Position numbers and translations under genes: made by a program. Under the pieces are notes generated by a model. It was not told the DNA's origin. It ran no database searches and saw only the letters and a list, made by a program, of their open reading frames with translations. From Terriglobia bacterium (GTDB lineage: Bacteria > Acidobacteriota > Terriglobia > Bryobacterales > Bryobacteraceae): 64,000 nt of DNA. This document shows, piece by piece, positions 1 to 8,184 of the stretch; the first letter of the stretch is position 1; every line of letters starts with the position of its first letter. The stretch lies in contig JAIQFI010000019.1 in assembly GCA_020073345.1 (NCBI GenBank), forward strand, positions 1 through 64,000. Reading direction: 5' to 3'.

Positions 1-1
1 G

Positions 2-688
2 GTGCGGCCCCTGGGGATCCACGCTGTCCGGAAACAGGTCGAGATCATGGAGCTGGAAACGCGAAATTTTTACGAACGCGCCATGCAGCAGGTCAGCGAT
101 GCGGCTGTGCGCAAGCTGCTCGGCGATCTGGCCGATGCGGAGCGCAAGCATTCGGCGGCAGCCCATGCGCTGGGAGAGAAGATCCTGACCGACGAGGCCA
201 TCCAGAGCGAGGACGCGACCGAGCGCCGCCTGTTCGTATTACAGATCGTTCAGCCCGGCCTGGCAGGACTGATGGACGGCTCGGTTTCGACGCTTGCCCC
301 GGTATTCGCCGCGGCCTTCGCCACCAAGAACAGTTGGGACGCATTTCTGGTGGGCATGGCGGCGTCGGTGGGCGCCGGGATCTCCATGGGTTTCGCGGAG
401 GCACTCTCGGACGATGGCTCGCTGACGGGCCGCGGTCATCCCTGGATCCGTGGATTGGTATGCGGCTTGATGACCACCGCCGGAGGGATCGGTCACACGC
501 TCCCGTTTCTCATCTCGGACTTTCGAGCGGCGTTCGTCGTGGCGTTGGTGGTGGTGATCGTGGAGCTTGCCGTAATCAGTTATATCCGGCATCGCTACAT
601 GGACACGCCGCTGTTTTCCGCGATGTTGCAGGTAATGCTGGGTGGGACGCTGGTGTTTATCGCGGGACTGCTCATCGGCAGTTCGTAG
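2..688 (+). CDS. Membrane-bound ferritin / VIT1-CCC1 family protein, 5' partial
   Basis: The visible 228 residues combine the end of a ferritin/rubrerythrin-like helical domain (about residues 10-65, with [11 protein letters not shown] and DAERKH supplying acidic and His metal ligands) with a VIT1/CCC1-type membrane domain of about five segments (residues 80-228). This is the architecture of the Er-VIT / MbfA family, which exports iron, or possibly manganese, from the cytoplasm and protects against metal-driven oxidative stress. Family members have about 320 residues, so the first ferritin helices probably lie upstream of the window. The GTG at base 2 is only the first in-frame codon, not a convincing start. 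The gene ends in TAG at 686-688, facing a metallophosphoesterase across a 22-bp gap that holds a 20-bp palindrome. I am confident of the family; the transported metal is inferred. Confidence 0.8.
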   Translation: MRPLGIHAVRKQVEIMELETRNFYERAMQQVSDAAVRKLLGDLADAERKHSAAAHALGEKILTDEAIQSEDATERRLFVLQIVQPGLAGLMDGSVSTLAPVFAAAFATKNSWDAFLVGMAASVGAGISMGFAEALSDDGSLTGRGHPWIRGLVCGLMTTAGGIGHTLPFLISDFRAAFVVALVVVIVELAVISYIRHRYMDTPLFSAMLQVMLGGTLVFIAGLLIGSS

Positions 689-708
689 GGGCGAGGCATG
701 CCTCGCCC
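689..708. repeat. 20-bp perfect palindrome between convergent genes
   Basis: The ten bases GGGCGAGGCA are followed at once by their exact reverse complement. It fills nearly all of the 22-bp space between two convergent stop codons. It could form a 10-bp hairpin or cruciform, but no T-tract follows on either strand, so it is not a classical intrinsic terminator. It looks more like a REP-type dispersed palindrome. I saw no second full copy in this window. Confidence 0.6.
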
Positions 709-710
709 TC

Positions 711-1451
711 CTAAATTCCTTCGAACAGCCGCATCGCCAGCGACTCGGGCAGCTCCGCCTTCAGGATCTTGGCCGCCGCCTTGCCGATGTCATAGGGCAC
801 GCGGCCGTATTCGATGGTGCGGTTCTCAGGCGAATACAGGGCATAGGCTGCGCGTGGGTCCCCGTCGCGTGGCTGGCCCACGGATCCCGGATTGATCAGG
901 TAGTAATAGTCCGGTTCCAGCTGCAGGACCCGATCTGGCATAAATCGTTTCACACTTCGCGGGGTCAGAAGGAAGCCGCCCTGCAGGTGCGTATGGCCGA
1001 AGAAAGTCAGCTTCGTATCCAGGTACTCGCCAAGGAACTGAACATCATCCGCACCCACCAGATACTCGTCCTCATCCAGGGGCGAGCCGTGCACCAGATC
1101 GAAGCCATCCGATGAGCTGTCGGGTGTCACGCGCAAGGGGCCCCGCGCCAGGTGTTCCAGGTAGTTCCAATTGCCAGGCGTGAGAGCGCCGCGGGTCCAG
1201 AAGGCGGAAGCCCGTGCGGCGGGATTGAAGTAATCGAGCAAATCCGTTCCGGTGCAGGCACGGTCATGGTTGCCCCGGATGACCGAAGTAACATTCGATT
1301 TGGCCCACTCGGTCACTGTGTTCGGATCGGCGCCGTATCCCACCAGATCGCCCAGGCACAGAATGCTGTCATAGCGGCCGCGGGAATCCTCGAGCACAGC
1401 TTCGAGAGCCTCGTAGTTGCCGTGGATGTCGCTTACGATCAGGTACGGCAC
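711..1451 (-). CDS. Metallophosphoesterase family phosphodiesterase
   Basis: This cytoplasmic protein of 246 residues has the calcineurin-like metallophosphoesterase motifs in order: SDIHGN near the N-terminus (Asp and His metal ligands), CLGDLVGYG (bridging Asp), RGNHD, HGSP and FGHTH. Such enzymes bind two metal ions and hydrolyse phosphomonoesters or diesters; the substrate cannot be read from the sequence. The start is GTG at 1451. It overlaps the last 13 bases of the upstream gene, which is also a metallophosphoesterase, so the two are co-transcribed and translationally coupled. The proteins differ greatly outside the metal motifs, so this is a functional pairing and not a recent duplication. 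Confidence 0.85.
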   Translation of the reverse strand: MPYLIVSDIHGNYEALEAVLEDSRGRYDSILCLGDLVGYGADPNTVTEWAKSNVTSVIRGNHDRACTGTDLLDYFNPAARASAFWTRGALTPGNWNYLEHLARGPLRVTPDSSSDGFDLVHGSPLDEDEYLVGADDVQFLGEYLDTKLTFFGHTHLQGGFLLTPRSVKRFMPDRVLQLEPDYYYLINPGSVGQPRDGDPRAAYALYSPENRTIEYGRVPYDIGKAAAKILKAELPESLAMRLFEGI

Positions 1452-2611
1452 AAACGTAAGAGACTCACTTCGGGAGGCGCGCCGAGACGCGCGGGAAGGC
1501 CGATCGTTCCGATGCCTCGCGAAACGAATATGGCCGCTTCGCCCTGGCGGTACAGCCCGTCCACATAAGGCGTGAAAAACCTCGCGATATTCAAATCCTG
1601 GCGCAGGATCTCTACCCGTACTTGTCCGCCGTGGGTGTGGCCTGCGATGGTGAGCTGGTACCCTTGCCGTGCGGCTACCGGGAACACATCCGGGTTATGC
1701 GAGAGCAGGATATTGAATGCCGCCGGGGCCACCATGCGCTCGGCGCCCACCAGATAGGGCTCCCTCATTCGCTGATAGTCGACTCCGGCCAAGTTCAAGG
1801 CCGACTGTCCAAACTTCAAAGACTCCGCACGCTGGCGCAGGTAGTGGTGTCCCACGCGAGCTCCGTGGCCCTCCACGTACTCCTCAGTGTTGGTGTAGAT
1901 TTCGTGGTTGCCCATGCAGCCGAATACGCCAGCGTCGGCCCGCAAGCGTGACAGCTGCCGCAGGCACGTGTCCAGGGGATCGCGTCTTGCGGTGATCAGG
2001 TCCCCGGTCACCAGCGCCAGGTGCGCTCGCGCTTCGTTGGCCATGTCGACGGCTCGAGCCAGCTCGCGTTCGCTCAAAAAGGGGCTGAGATGGATGTCGG
2101 TCAACTGAACGATTCGCAGGCCATCGAGGTCCTTGGGCAGGTCGGGAAACTTCAGATCTTGTTCCCGAAGCGAGAGATCGAATCGCTGGATGAACACGCC
2201 ATAGCCGGTGACCGCGACCGGCGTGCACAGCAGCGCGGCGCGCGTGGTGCGCAGGAACCTTCTGCGCGCTGCACTGTGTTCGGGCCGCACGCGCAGTCCC
2301 CATCGTGAGATCACCAGCGCCGCCACCAGCAACACAGACAAAAACGCCCAAATGAGCGCTAATCCGCTCCCCCAGTTCGGCCACCAGTCCGAAAAGTGCC
2401 GGCTGACCCGGTTGAACCTGAGTAGGAACCCCAGAATGAGGACCGACCAGGAGGTCAGCAGCCCCAGCACCACCGACCAGCGCAAGCGCATGGAACGGGC
2501 CGCGGCGGGGCCCCACAGGAGAGATCCTGCACCCGCGGCCTGCACCAGGAGTACCGCAGCGAGCAAAAGTAGATCAGGCAGGTGCCGGACGTCCAGGAGA
2601 GAGCGAAGCAC
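1439..2611 (-). CDS. Membrane-anchored metallophosphoesterase (YkuE/YaeI-like)
   Basis: This protein of 390 residues has about four hydrophobic segments in its first 150 residues, then a metallophosphoesterase domain with LTDIHLSPF, VTGDLI, GCMGNHEIY, LLSHNPD and AGHTHGGQ. This arrangement matches COG1408 enzymes such as B. subtilis YkuE and E. coli YaeI, which act on lipid-linked or envelope substrates such as UDP-diacylglucosamine in YaeI. Substrate assignment here is inference. The start is GTG at 2611. Its 3' end overlaps the next phosphoesterase gene by 13 bp, and it diverges from the PfkB kinase gene with 64 bp between start codons. No Shine-Dalgarno sequence is evident; a TAAGAT hexamer lies 8 nt before the start codon. 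Confidence 0.85.
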   Translation of the reverse strand: MLRSLLDVRHLPDLLLLAAVLLVQAAGAGSLLWGPAAARSMRLRWSVVLGLLTSWSVLILGFLLRFNRVSRHFSDWWPNWGSGLALIWAFLSVLLVAALVISRWGLRVRPEHSAARRRFLRTTRAALLCTPVAVTGYGVFIQRFDLSLREQDLKFPDLPKDLDGLRIVQLTDIHLSPFLSERELARAVDMANEARAHLALVTGDLITARRDPLDTCLRQLSRLRADAGVFGCMGNHEIYTNTEEYVEGHGARVGHHYLRQRAESLKFGQSALNLAGVDYQRMREPYLVGAERMVAPAAFNILLSHNPDVFPVAARQGYQLTIAGHTHGGQVRVEILRQDLNIARFFTPYVDGLYRQGEAAIFVSRGIGTIGLPARLGAPPEVSLLRLCRT

Positions 2612-2663
2612 GTGTCTTCATCTTATCGGCAGGCCGTTTCCTTCGCTACAACCGGCCATCCGC

Positions 2664-2669
2664 TACAAT
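2664..2669 (+). promoter_or_regulatory. Candidate -10 box (TACAAT) placing the TSS at the start codon
   Basis: TACAAT matches the bacterial -10 consensus at five of six positions and ends exactly 6 nt before the ATG of the PfkB kinase gene. With usual -10-to-TSS spacing, transcription would begin at the start codon and give a leaderless mRNA. There is no Shine-Dalgarno sequence in the intervening CAAAAA. No good -35 element is visible. Confidence 0.55.
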
Positions 2670-2675
2670 CAAAAA

Positions 2676-3593
2676 ATGTCTTTGATCGTTGTTGGGTCCG
2701 TGGCCTATGACGGCGTGGAAACGCCGCACGGCAAGGTGGACCGTATGCTGGGAGGGGCGGCCACTTACATTTCCCTGGCCGCGAGCTATTTCACCAAGGT
2801 CGGAATTGTGGCGGTGGTGGGAGATGATTTCGCTAAGGAAGATACGGATCTGCTAGCCGGCCACGGCGTGGATCTGGAGGGTCTGGAGCGCGTCCCGGGC
2901 AAAACGTTTTTCTGGGCCGGCAAATACACGCCGGACATGAACGATCGCGAAACGCTGCGAACGGACCTAAACGTCTTCGCGGATTTCAATCCCAAGCTCC
3001 CAGCCAGCTATCTGAACGCGCCTTACCTGCTGATGGGAAACATCCAACCCCGCTTGCAGGCCGGCGTCCGCTCCCAGATGAAGAAGGTTCGCCTGGCCGG
3101 AGGCGACACCATGAATTTCTGGATCAAGGATTTCCGGGAAGAACTGCTCGCCACCATCCGCGGCTGGGATTTCCTGTTGATCAACGACGGGGAAGCCCGT
3201 ATGCTTTCCGGCCACGACAACCTGAGAAAAGCGGCTAGCACCATCCTGGGCATGGGTCCGCACACGCTGGTGATCAAGCGCGGCGAGTACGGCGCGATGC
3301 TGTTCCGGGAGAACTCATATTTCACAGTGCCGGGGTATCTGTTGGAGACTGTCTTCGATCCGACCGGGGCGGGCGACTGCTTCGCGGGCGGCTTCATCGG
3401 TTACCTGGCGCAGCAAGGATTCGATCTGGAAAAGGACCACATCAGCCGGGGCGAGCTGAGCCGCGCGGTGATTTACGGTTCGGTCATGGGAAGTTTCTGC
3501 TGTGAGCAGTTCGGCGTGGAACGCTTCCGCACGCTCAAGCGGGCGGAGATCGATGCGCGGTTCGAAGAGTTCCGCAGCTTCACCTCGTTCTAG
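2676..3593 (+). CDS. PfkB-family carbohydrate kinase
   Basis: The protein has 305 residues. It is a ribokinase/PfkB-type ATP-dependent kinase: the N-terminal IVVGSVAYDGVETPHG strand, the LGGAATYISLAASYF substrate-binding glycines, and the C-terminal anion-hole and catalytic-base motif DPTGAGDCFAGGF are all present. These enzymes phosphorylate sugars or nucleosides in the cytoplasm; the substrate is undetermined. The open frame continues far upstream, antisense to the phosphoesterase gene, but homology begins at the ATG at 2676, which also sits 6 nt after a TACAAT box. The downstream glycosyltransferase start lies inside this gene's last 41 bases, so the two are probably co-transcribed. Confidence 0.85.
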   Translation: MSLIVVGSVAYDGVETPHGKVDRMLGGAATYISLAASYFTKVGIVAVVGDDFAKEDTDLLAGHGVDLEGLERVPGKTFFWAGKYTPDMNDRETLRTDLNVFADFNPKLPASYLNAPYLLMGNIQPRLQAGVRSQMKKVRLAGGDTMNFWIKDFREELLATIRGWDFLLINDGEARMLSGHDNLRKAASTILGMGPHTLVIKRGEYGAMLFRENSYFTVPGYLLETVFDPTGAGDCFAGGFIGYLAQQGFDLEKDHISRGELSRAVIYGSVMGSFCCEQFGVERFRTLKRAEIDARFEEFRSFTSF

Positions 3594-5088
3594 CCTCGCT
3601 GTCGCCGCACTGCTGGCGGCGATCGGGGGGTGTGCGGCGTGGTGGTGCTTTGCGCGCGGCTATTCGCTGTACTACGGCGATGCCGAAGCGCACTTGAATA
3701 TCGCCCGGCGGATCCTGGATTCGCGAACCCCTGGGGCCGACCAGATCGGCACAGTGTGGCTCCCGCTGCCGCATTTCCTTCTGATTCCGTTTGTGATGCG
3801 GGACGCCTGGTGGCACAGCGGGCTGGCGGGCGTTCTCCCTTCGGTGGCCTGTTTCGTGATCTCCGGATTGTTTCTGTTTAGCGCGGCGCGCCGCATCTAC
3901 TCGAGTACTGGCGCGGCGCTGGCCGTCGCTCTGCTGTTTGCCCTCAATCCGAATATCCTGTACTTGCAAGCGACGCCGATGACGGAACTGCCATTCCTGG
4001 CTTCGCTCGCGGCGCTGCTTTGGGCCACGCTGTGGTTTCGCGATTCGCAATCGCCCTGGGCCGTCCTGATCGCAGCAGCTGCGTCGAACGCCGCTTCGCT
4101 CACGCGCTACGAAGGCTGGTTCCTGATCCCGTTCGTATGCCTGTACTTCTTGGCTGTCTCAAAACGTAAGTGGCATGCGGTTTTATTCGCAACTCTGGCC
4201 ACTCTGGGGCCACTGGCTTGGCTCGCACATAATCAGTATTACTACAGCAACGCGCTCGAGTTTTATAACGGACCGTATTCCGCGGCCGCCATCTACCAAC
4301 GCCAGCTCGCCCAGGGAGGATTTCGCTATCCCGGCGATCACGATTGGCTCACGGCCGCGCATTATTATTTTGCCGCTTCGCGCTGGGTTGCGGGATGGCC
4401 ACTGCTGATCATGGGATCCGCGGGAGTGCTCGTCGCACTCACTCGACGCGCCGGTTGGGGGCTGGTTCTGCTGCTCCTGCCGCCTCTTTTCTACGTCTGG
4501 AGCCTGCACTCCTCGGGGACGCCGATCTTCGTCCCGGACCTGGCGCCATTTAGCTGGTACAACACGCGTTATGCCCTCGCGGCGGTTCCTTTAGCGGCCT
4601 TCGCCGCGGGAGCTCTTGTGACTTTGGTACCGGCACGTTTCCAGGTGAAGACTAGTATCATTCTGGCCCTTGCGATGATCGGAGTCTGGGGATTCACCGG
4701 GTCGTCTTCGATATCATGGAAGGAATCGCAGGTCAATTCCGAAGCTCGGCGAGCCTGGACCGCCCAGGCGGCAAGCTTCCTGGCTCGCGAATACCGGCCG
4801 GGTTCGGGAATCATTTTTCCGTTCGGCGACCTGACTGGGGTTCTGCGCGAGGCGAGCATCCCGTTGCGCGAGGGCTTGCATGAAGGCAATGGGGCTGCGT
4901 TCGACGCGGCGGTGGCCCGCCCGGACCTGCTGCTCCGCGAGGGCGGATTGGCCGAGTGGGGGTTGGCGTTTTCAGGTGATGCCGTGGATGCCGCGCTTCA
5001 AAAAGCCGGCTTTGTCCTGCGGCGGCAGATTGTGGTGAAAGGAGCGCCGGTGGCTGGTATTTACGTAGATATCTACCATCGCGAATAG
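3553..5088 (+). CDS. GT39-like integral membrane glycosyltransferase
   Basis: This is a polytopic membrane protein of 511 residues with roughly ten hydrophobic segments and a short hydrophilic C-terminal part. The first periplasmic loop carries YYGDAEAHLN, an acidic cluster like the catalytic loop of GT39/ArnT/PMT-type enzymes that use polyprenyl-phosphate sugars. The TRYEGW and WYNTRYA motifs also occur in this superfamily. The likely role is transfer of a sugar to an envelope glycan, lipid or protein at the outer face of the inner membrane; acceptor and donor are unknown. I chose the ATG at 3553, which overlaps the kinase gene by 41 bp; an in-frame ATG at 3502 is less likely. The stop codon abuts the GTG start of the DapF homologue. 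Confidence 0.7.
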   Translation: MRGSKSSAASPRSSLAVAALLAAIGGCAAWWCFARGYSLYYGDAEAHLNIARRILDSRTPGADQIGTVWLPLPHFLLIPFVMRDAWWHSGLAGVLPSVACFVISGLFLFSAARRIYSSTGAALAVALLFALNPNILYLQATPMTELPFLASLAALLWATLWFRDSQSPWAVLIAAAASNAASLTRYEGWFLIPFVCLYFLAVSKRKWHAVLFATLATLGPLAWLAHNQYYYSNALEFYNGPYSAAAIYQRQLAQGGFRYPGDHDWLTAAHYYFAASRWVAGWPLLIMGSAGVLVALTRRAGWGLVLLLLPPLFYVWSLHSSGTPIFVPDLAPFSWYNTRYALAAVPLAAFAAGALVTLVPARFQVKTSIILALAMIGVWGFTGSSSISWKESQVNSEARRAWTAQAASFLAREYRPGSGIIFPFGDLTGVLREASIPLREGLHEGNGAAFDAAVARPDLLLREGGLAEWGLAFSGDAVDAALQKAGFVLRRQIVVKGAPVAGIYVDIYHRE

Positions 5089-5895
5089 GTGCAGATCCCG
5101 TTTACGAAAGCGCACGGAGCGCGCAACGACTTTCTGCTCACCTGGCGGGAGCAGGTGCCCATGCAGGCGGGCGATCCTGCCGCACTGACCCGCGCGATCT
5201 GCCATCGCCACGCCGGCGTGGGCGCCGACGGCTGGATTCTGATCGCTGAGGCGAATCACGGCGCCCCTGCTGCCATTGAGCTGTGGAATTCGGACGGGAG
5301 CCGAAGTGAGATTTCCGGTAATGGAACACGGTGCGCTGCCGCCCTGCTGGTTGAATCGGGTAAAGCCGCTGACGATGTCCGCATCGCCACGGGTGCCGGT
5401 GTAAAGAACCTTCGCCTTCTTGCTCGACACGGGCATTGTTACTCGTTCGAAATGAATATGGGGCGCGCCCTCATCGAGGACTTGCACGCCACTCTCACGC
5501 CTGGCCGCGAATGCGTGATCCTGAACGTCGGGAACCCGCAATGCGCTGTACTTGTTGCGGATTTTGACTTCGACTGGCGAACACTAGGGGCGGAGCTCGA
5601 GCGGCACCCGCGTTTCCCGCATCGCACCAACGTATCCTTCATCCGCGTGGTGGACGAGCATACGCTTGATGTGCGGTTTTTCGAGCGCGGAGCGGGGGAG
5701 ACCATGAGCTCCGGGACGGGCTCGACCGGCGCAGTCGCCGCGGCGCTGGCCCGGGGATGGGTGCGCAGTCCAATACGCGTGCTGACGCCCGCCGGCCCTC
5801 TGGAGTTGCGGCTGGAAAATGACGATCTGTACCTGGAAGGCCCTGCCGAGATCGTCGCAGAAGGTCAGTTCTATTACGAGAGAGGACTGGATTAA
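5089..5895 (+). CDS. dapF: Diaminopimelate epimerase homologue with the second catalytic Cys replaced by Ser
   Basis: This 268-residue protein has the full two-lobed DapF fold. Canonical DapF interconverts LL- and meso-diaminopimelate for lysine and peptidoglycan synthesis, using two cysteines as acid and base. The first is present (GNGTRC, Cys82). At the second site the usual ETxACGTGAC reads ETMSSGTGST, placing Ser208 (codon TCC at 5710-5712) where the second cysteine should be. Glu204, Gly209 and Thr210 of the loop are kept. The start is GTG at 5089, directly after the previous stop codon, so it is translationally coupled. It may be a working one-cysteine epimerase, a related isomerase, or an enzyme with altered substrate. 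The fold is certain; the activity is not. Confidence 0.8.
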   Translation: MQIPFTKAHGARNDFLLTWREQVPMQAGDPAALTRAICHRHAGVGADGWILIAEANHGAPAAIELWNSDGSRSEISGNGTRCAAALLVESGKAADDVRIATGAGVKNLRLLARHGHCYSFEMNMGRALIEDLHATLTPGRECVILNVGNPQCAVLVADFDFDWRTLGAELERHPRFPHRTNVSFIRVVDEHTLDVRFFERGAGETMSSGTGSTGAVAAALARGWVRSPIRVLTPAGPLELRLENDDLYLEGPAEIVAEGQFYYERGLD

Positions 5896-5911
5896 TTCTA
5901 GACTAATTAAG

Positions 5912-7219
5912 ATGACGAATCATTTCGAAGAGTTGCGACGCAAGATCGAGACACACCAGGCGCATGTGGGCGTAGTCGGGTTGGGATACGTGGGTCTACC
6001 TCTGGTGGTAGAGTTCGCGCACGCCGGTTTTTGTGTGACCGGTATCGATGTACAGCAATCCAAAGTCGACGCCGTCAACCGTGGCGAATCCTACATTCAA
6101 GACATACCAACGGCGGCCCTCGCGCCATTCGTCAAGGCCGGCAAGGTCCGCGCGACCACCGATTTCAGCGTGGTCAAGGATCTCGACACCATCAATATCT
6201 GCGTGCCGACGCCCCTGCGCAAGACCAAAGATCCGGACATGAGTTTCATAGTCAACGCTTGCCAAGAGATCGCGAAGTCGTTTCACCCCGGCACGCTGGT
6301 GATCCTGGAATCGACCACCTATCCCGGCACGACGGATGAGCTGATGCTGCCGATGTTCGAAGAAGCCGGGCTCAAGGTGGGTAAGGATTTCTTCATGTGT
6401 TTCTCACCGGAACGTGTGGACCCCGGCAACCCGAAATATCAGACCAAGAACATCCCCAAAGTTGTGGGCGGCATCACGCCCGCCTGCACCGAAATCGGTG
6501 CGCTGTTCTACAAGCAGGCGCTCGATACCGTGGTCCCTGTAGGATCTACCCAGGTCGCGGAGATGGTAAAGCTGCTCGAAAACACGTTCCGGATGATTAA
6601 CATCGGCCTCGTGAACGAAATTGCGATGATGTGCGACCGCATGGGAATCAACGTGTGGGAAGTGATCGATGCGGCGGGCACCAAGCCTTTCGGTTACATG
6701 CCGTTCTATCCCGGTCCCGGACTGGGTGGCCACTGCATCCCCATCGATCCGTTCTATCTATCGTGGAAAACCAAGCAGGCCGGCATCGAGGCGAGATTCA
6801 TCGAGCTGGCGGGCTATATCAACGGCCAGATGCCGCACTTCGTCGCCGACAAGATCCAGAACGCGCTGAACGATCACACCAAGCCTCTGAAGGGTTCGCG
6901 AGTGCACGTGATGGGCGTAGCCTACAAGCGCGATATCGACGATGTGCGCGAATCTCCGGCGCTCGACATCATCCACCTTCTGGGCAGGCGCGGCGCTTTG
7001 GTCAGCTACAGCGACCCGTTCGTGCCAAAGATTCAGGCCGACGGAATCGAACTGAAGGCGATCGATCCGGACGCCGGCGTGAGCCATGCGGATTGCGTGG
7101 TCATCGTGACGGATCACAAGAAGTTCGACTACGCCAAGCTGGTGAAAGACGCGCGGCTAATCGTCGATACCCGCAATGCGCTGAAGGGTATTGAATCGGA
7201 AAAGATCGTCCGGTTGTAA
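5912..7219 (+). CDS. Nucleotide-sugar (UDP-GlcNAc-type) 6-dehydrogenase
   Basis: The protein has 435 residues. The N-terminal Rossmann domain carries GVVGLGYVGLP for NAD binding, the centre carries FSPERVDPGN, and the active site is GPGLGGHCIPIDPFYL with the catalytic Cys. A C-terminal UDP-binding domain contains GVAYKRDIDDVRESPA. It performs the four-electron oxidation of a UDP-sugar to a UDP-uronic acid, as in the WbpA/WecC/TuaD group. The Cys motif followed by LSWK resembles WbpA-type UDP-GlcNAc dehydrogenases most. The product feeds capsule, O-antigen or exopolysaccharide synthesis, which fits the membrane glycosyltransferase upstream. The start at 5912 is where homology begins. A TAGACT hexamer ends 7 nt before it and no good Shine-Dalgarno sequence is seen. 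Confidence 0.9.
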   Translation: MTNHFEELRRKIETHQAHVGVVGLGYVGLPLVVEFAHAGFCVTGIDVQQSKVDAVNRGESYIQDIPTAALAPFVKAGKVRATTDFSVVKDLDTINICVPTPLRKTKDPDMSFIVNACQEIAKSFHPGTLVILESTTYPGTTDELMLPMFEEAGLKVGKDFFMCFSPERVDPGNPKYQTKNIPKVVGGITPACTEIGALFYKQALDTVVPVGSTQVAEMVKLLENTFRMINIGLVNEIAMMCDRMGINVWEVIDAAGTKPFGYMPFYPGPGLGGHCIPIDPFYLSWKTKQAGIEARFIELAGYINGQMPHFVADKIQNALNDHTKPLKGSRVHVMGVAYKRDIDDVRESPALDIIHLLGRRGALVSYSDPFVPKIQADGIELKAIDPDAGVSHADCVVIVTDHKKFDYAKLVKDARLIVDTRNALKGIESEKIVRL

Positions 7220-7233
7220 GCGATACTGGGCCT

Positions 7234-8184
7234 ATGCCCGGGCCTATGCAAGAGCCGCAGTCCAAGGCTGCCCTGTGCGTCCGCAACCTCCGCAAGGCCT
7301 ATAAAGACGTGGTCGCCGTCAATGGCGTCGACCTCGAAGTTCTGTCGGGCGAATGCTTCGGGCTGCTGGGTCCGAACGGCGCTGGAAAAACCACCACCAT
7401 TGAAATCTGTGAAGGTCTTACCGAAGCGGATTCGGGCGAGGTCGAGGTGCTCGGGCTTAGGTGGAGTTCGGACGCCCCGGCACTGCGGCAAAAGCTCGGC
7501 ATTCAACTCCAGGACACCCAGCTCGCCGAAAAACTTACGGTTCTCGAAACGCTCCGTTTGTTCCGCAGCTTCTTCCACCAGGGACCGGGCGCGGAGGAGG
7601 CGATCCGGATGGTCCAATTGGACGAAAAACGAGATGCCCGAGTCGGGGCGCTTTCAGGCGGACAAAAGCAGCGGCTCGCATTAGCTTGCGCGCTGGTGGG
7701 CGATCCGGATTTGCTGTTCCTGGACGAACCGACTACGGGTCTCGATCCGCAGGCCCGCCGTCAATTGTGGTACCTGATCGAGGAATTCAAGGCGGCCGGC
7801 CGGACCATCCTACTGACCACACATTACATGGACGAAGCTGAACGGCTGTGCGGCCGCGTCGCCATCATGGATCACGGCAAAATAATCGCTCAGGGCACAC
7901 CGCGCGAGCTGATCGCATCCATCGGCGTCGAGCACGTCGTCGAGTTCTCCGCCGGAAGCTCCTCGCTCGATTTGGCTGGTATTGGCGGCATGGCCGGCGT
8001 TCGCGACGTCCGCGGCGAAAACGGCAACGTGCTCCTTCAGGTTACGGAATTGCATCGGGCCGTACCGGCGCTGCTCAATGAGCTTGGGCGGCAAGGCGTA
8101 CCTCTTACCGAGCTTCGTACCCATTCCGCGACGCTCGAAGATGTCTTCGTCCACTTGACGGGGAGGCATTTACGCGATGAGTGA
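7234..8184 (+). CDS. ABC transporter ATP-binding subunit
   Basis: This 316-residue ATPase has Walker A GPNGAGKTT, signature LSGGQKQRLALA, Walker B LLFLDEPTTGLDP and H-loop TTHYMDEAE. The C-terminal 80 residues form the extension typical of DrrA/CcmA-type ATPases that drive ABC-2 permeases. The next gene is such a permease and overlaps by 8 bp, so the two make one export system. The substrate (drug, lipid or polysaccharide) cannot be told from sequence. The start is ATG at 7234, 14 nt after the preceding stop codon. A GATACT hexamer ends 6 nt before this ATG and there is no Shine-Dalgarno sequence; an in-frame ATG at 7246 is the alternative. Confidence 0.9.
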   Translation: MPGPMQEPQSKAALCVRNLRKAYKDVVAVNGVDLEVLSGECFGLLGPNGAGKTTTIEICEGLTEADSGEVEVLGLRWSSDAPALRQKLGIQLQDTQLAEKLTVLETLRLFRSFFHQGPGAEEAIRMVQLDEKRDARVGALSGGQKQRLALACALVGDPDLLFLDEPTTGLDPQARRQLWYLIEEFKAAGRTILLTTHYMDEAERLCGRVAIMDHGKIIAQGTPRELIASIGVEHVVEFSAGSSSLDLAGIGGMAGVRDVRGENGNVLLQVTELHRAVPALLNELGRQGVPLTELRTHSATLEDVFVHLTGRHLRDE

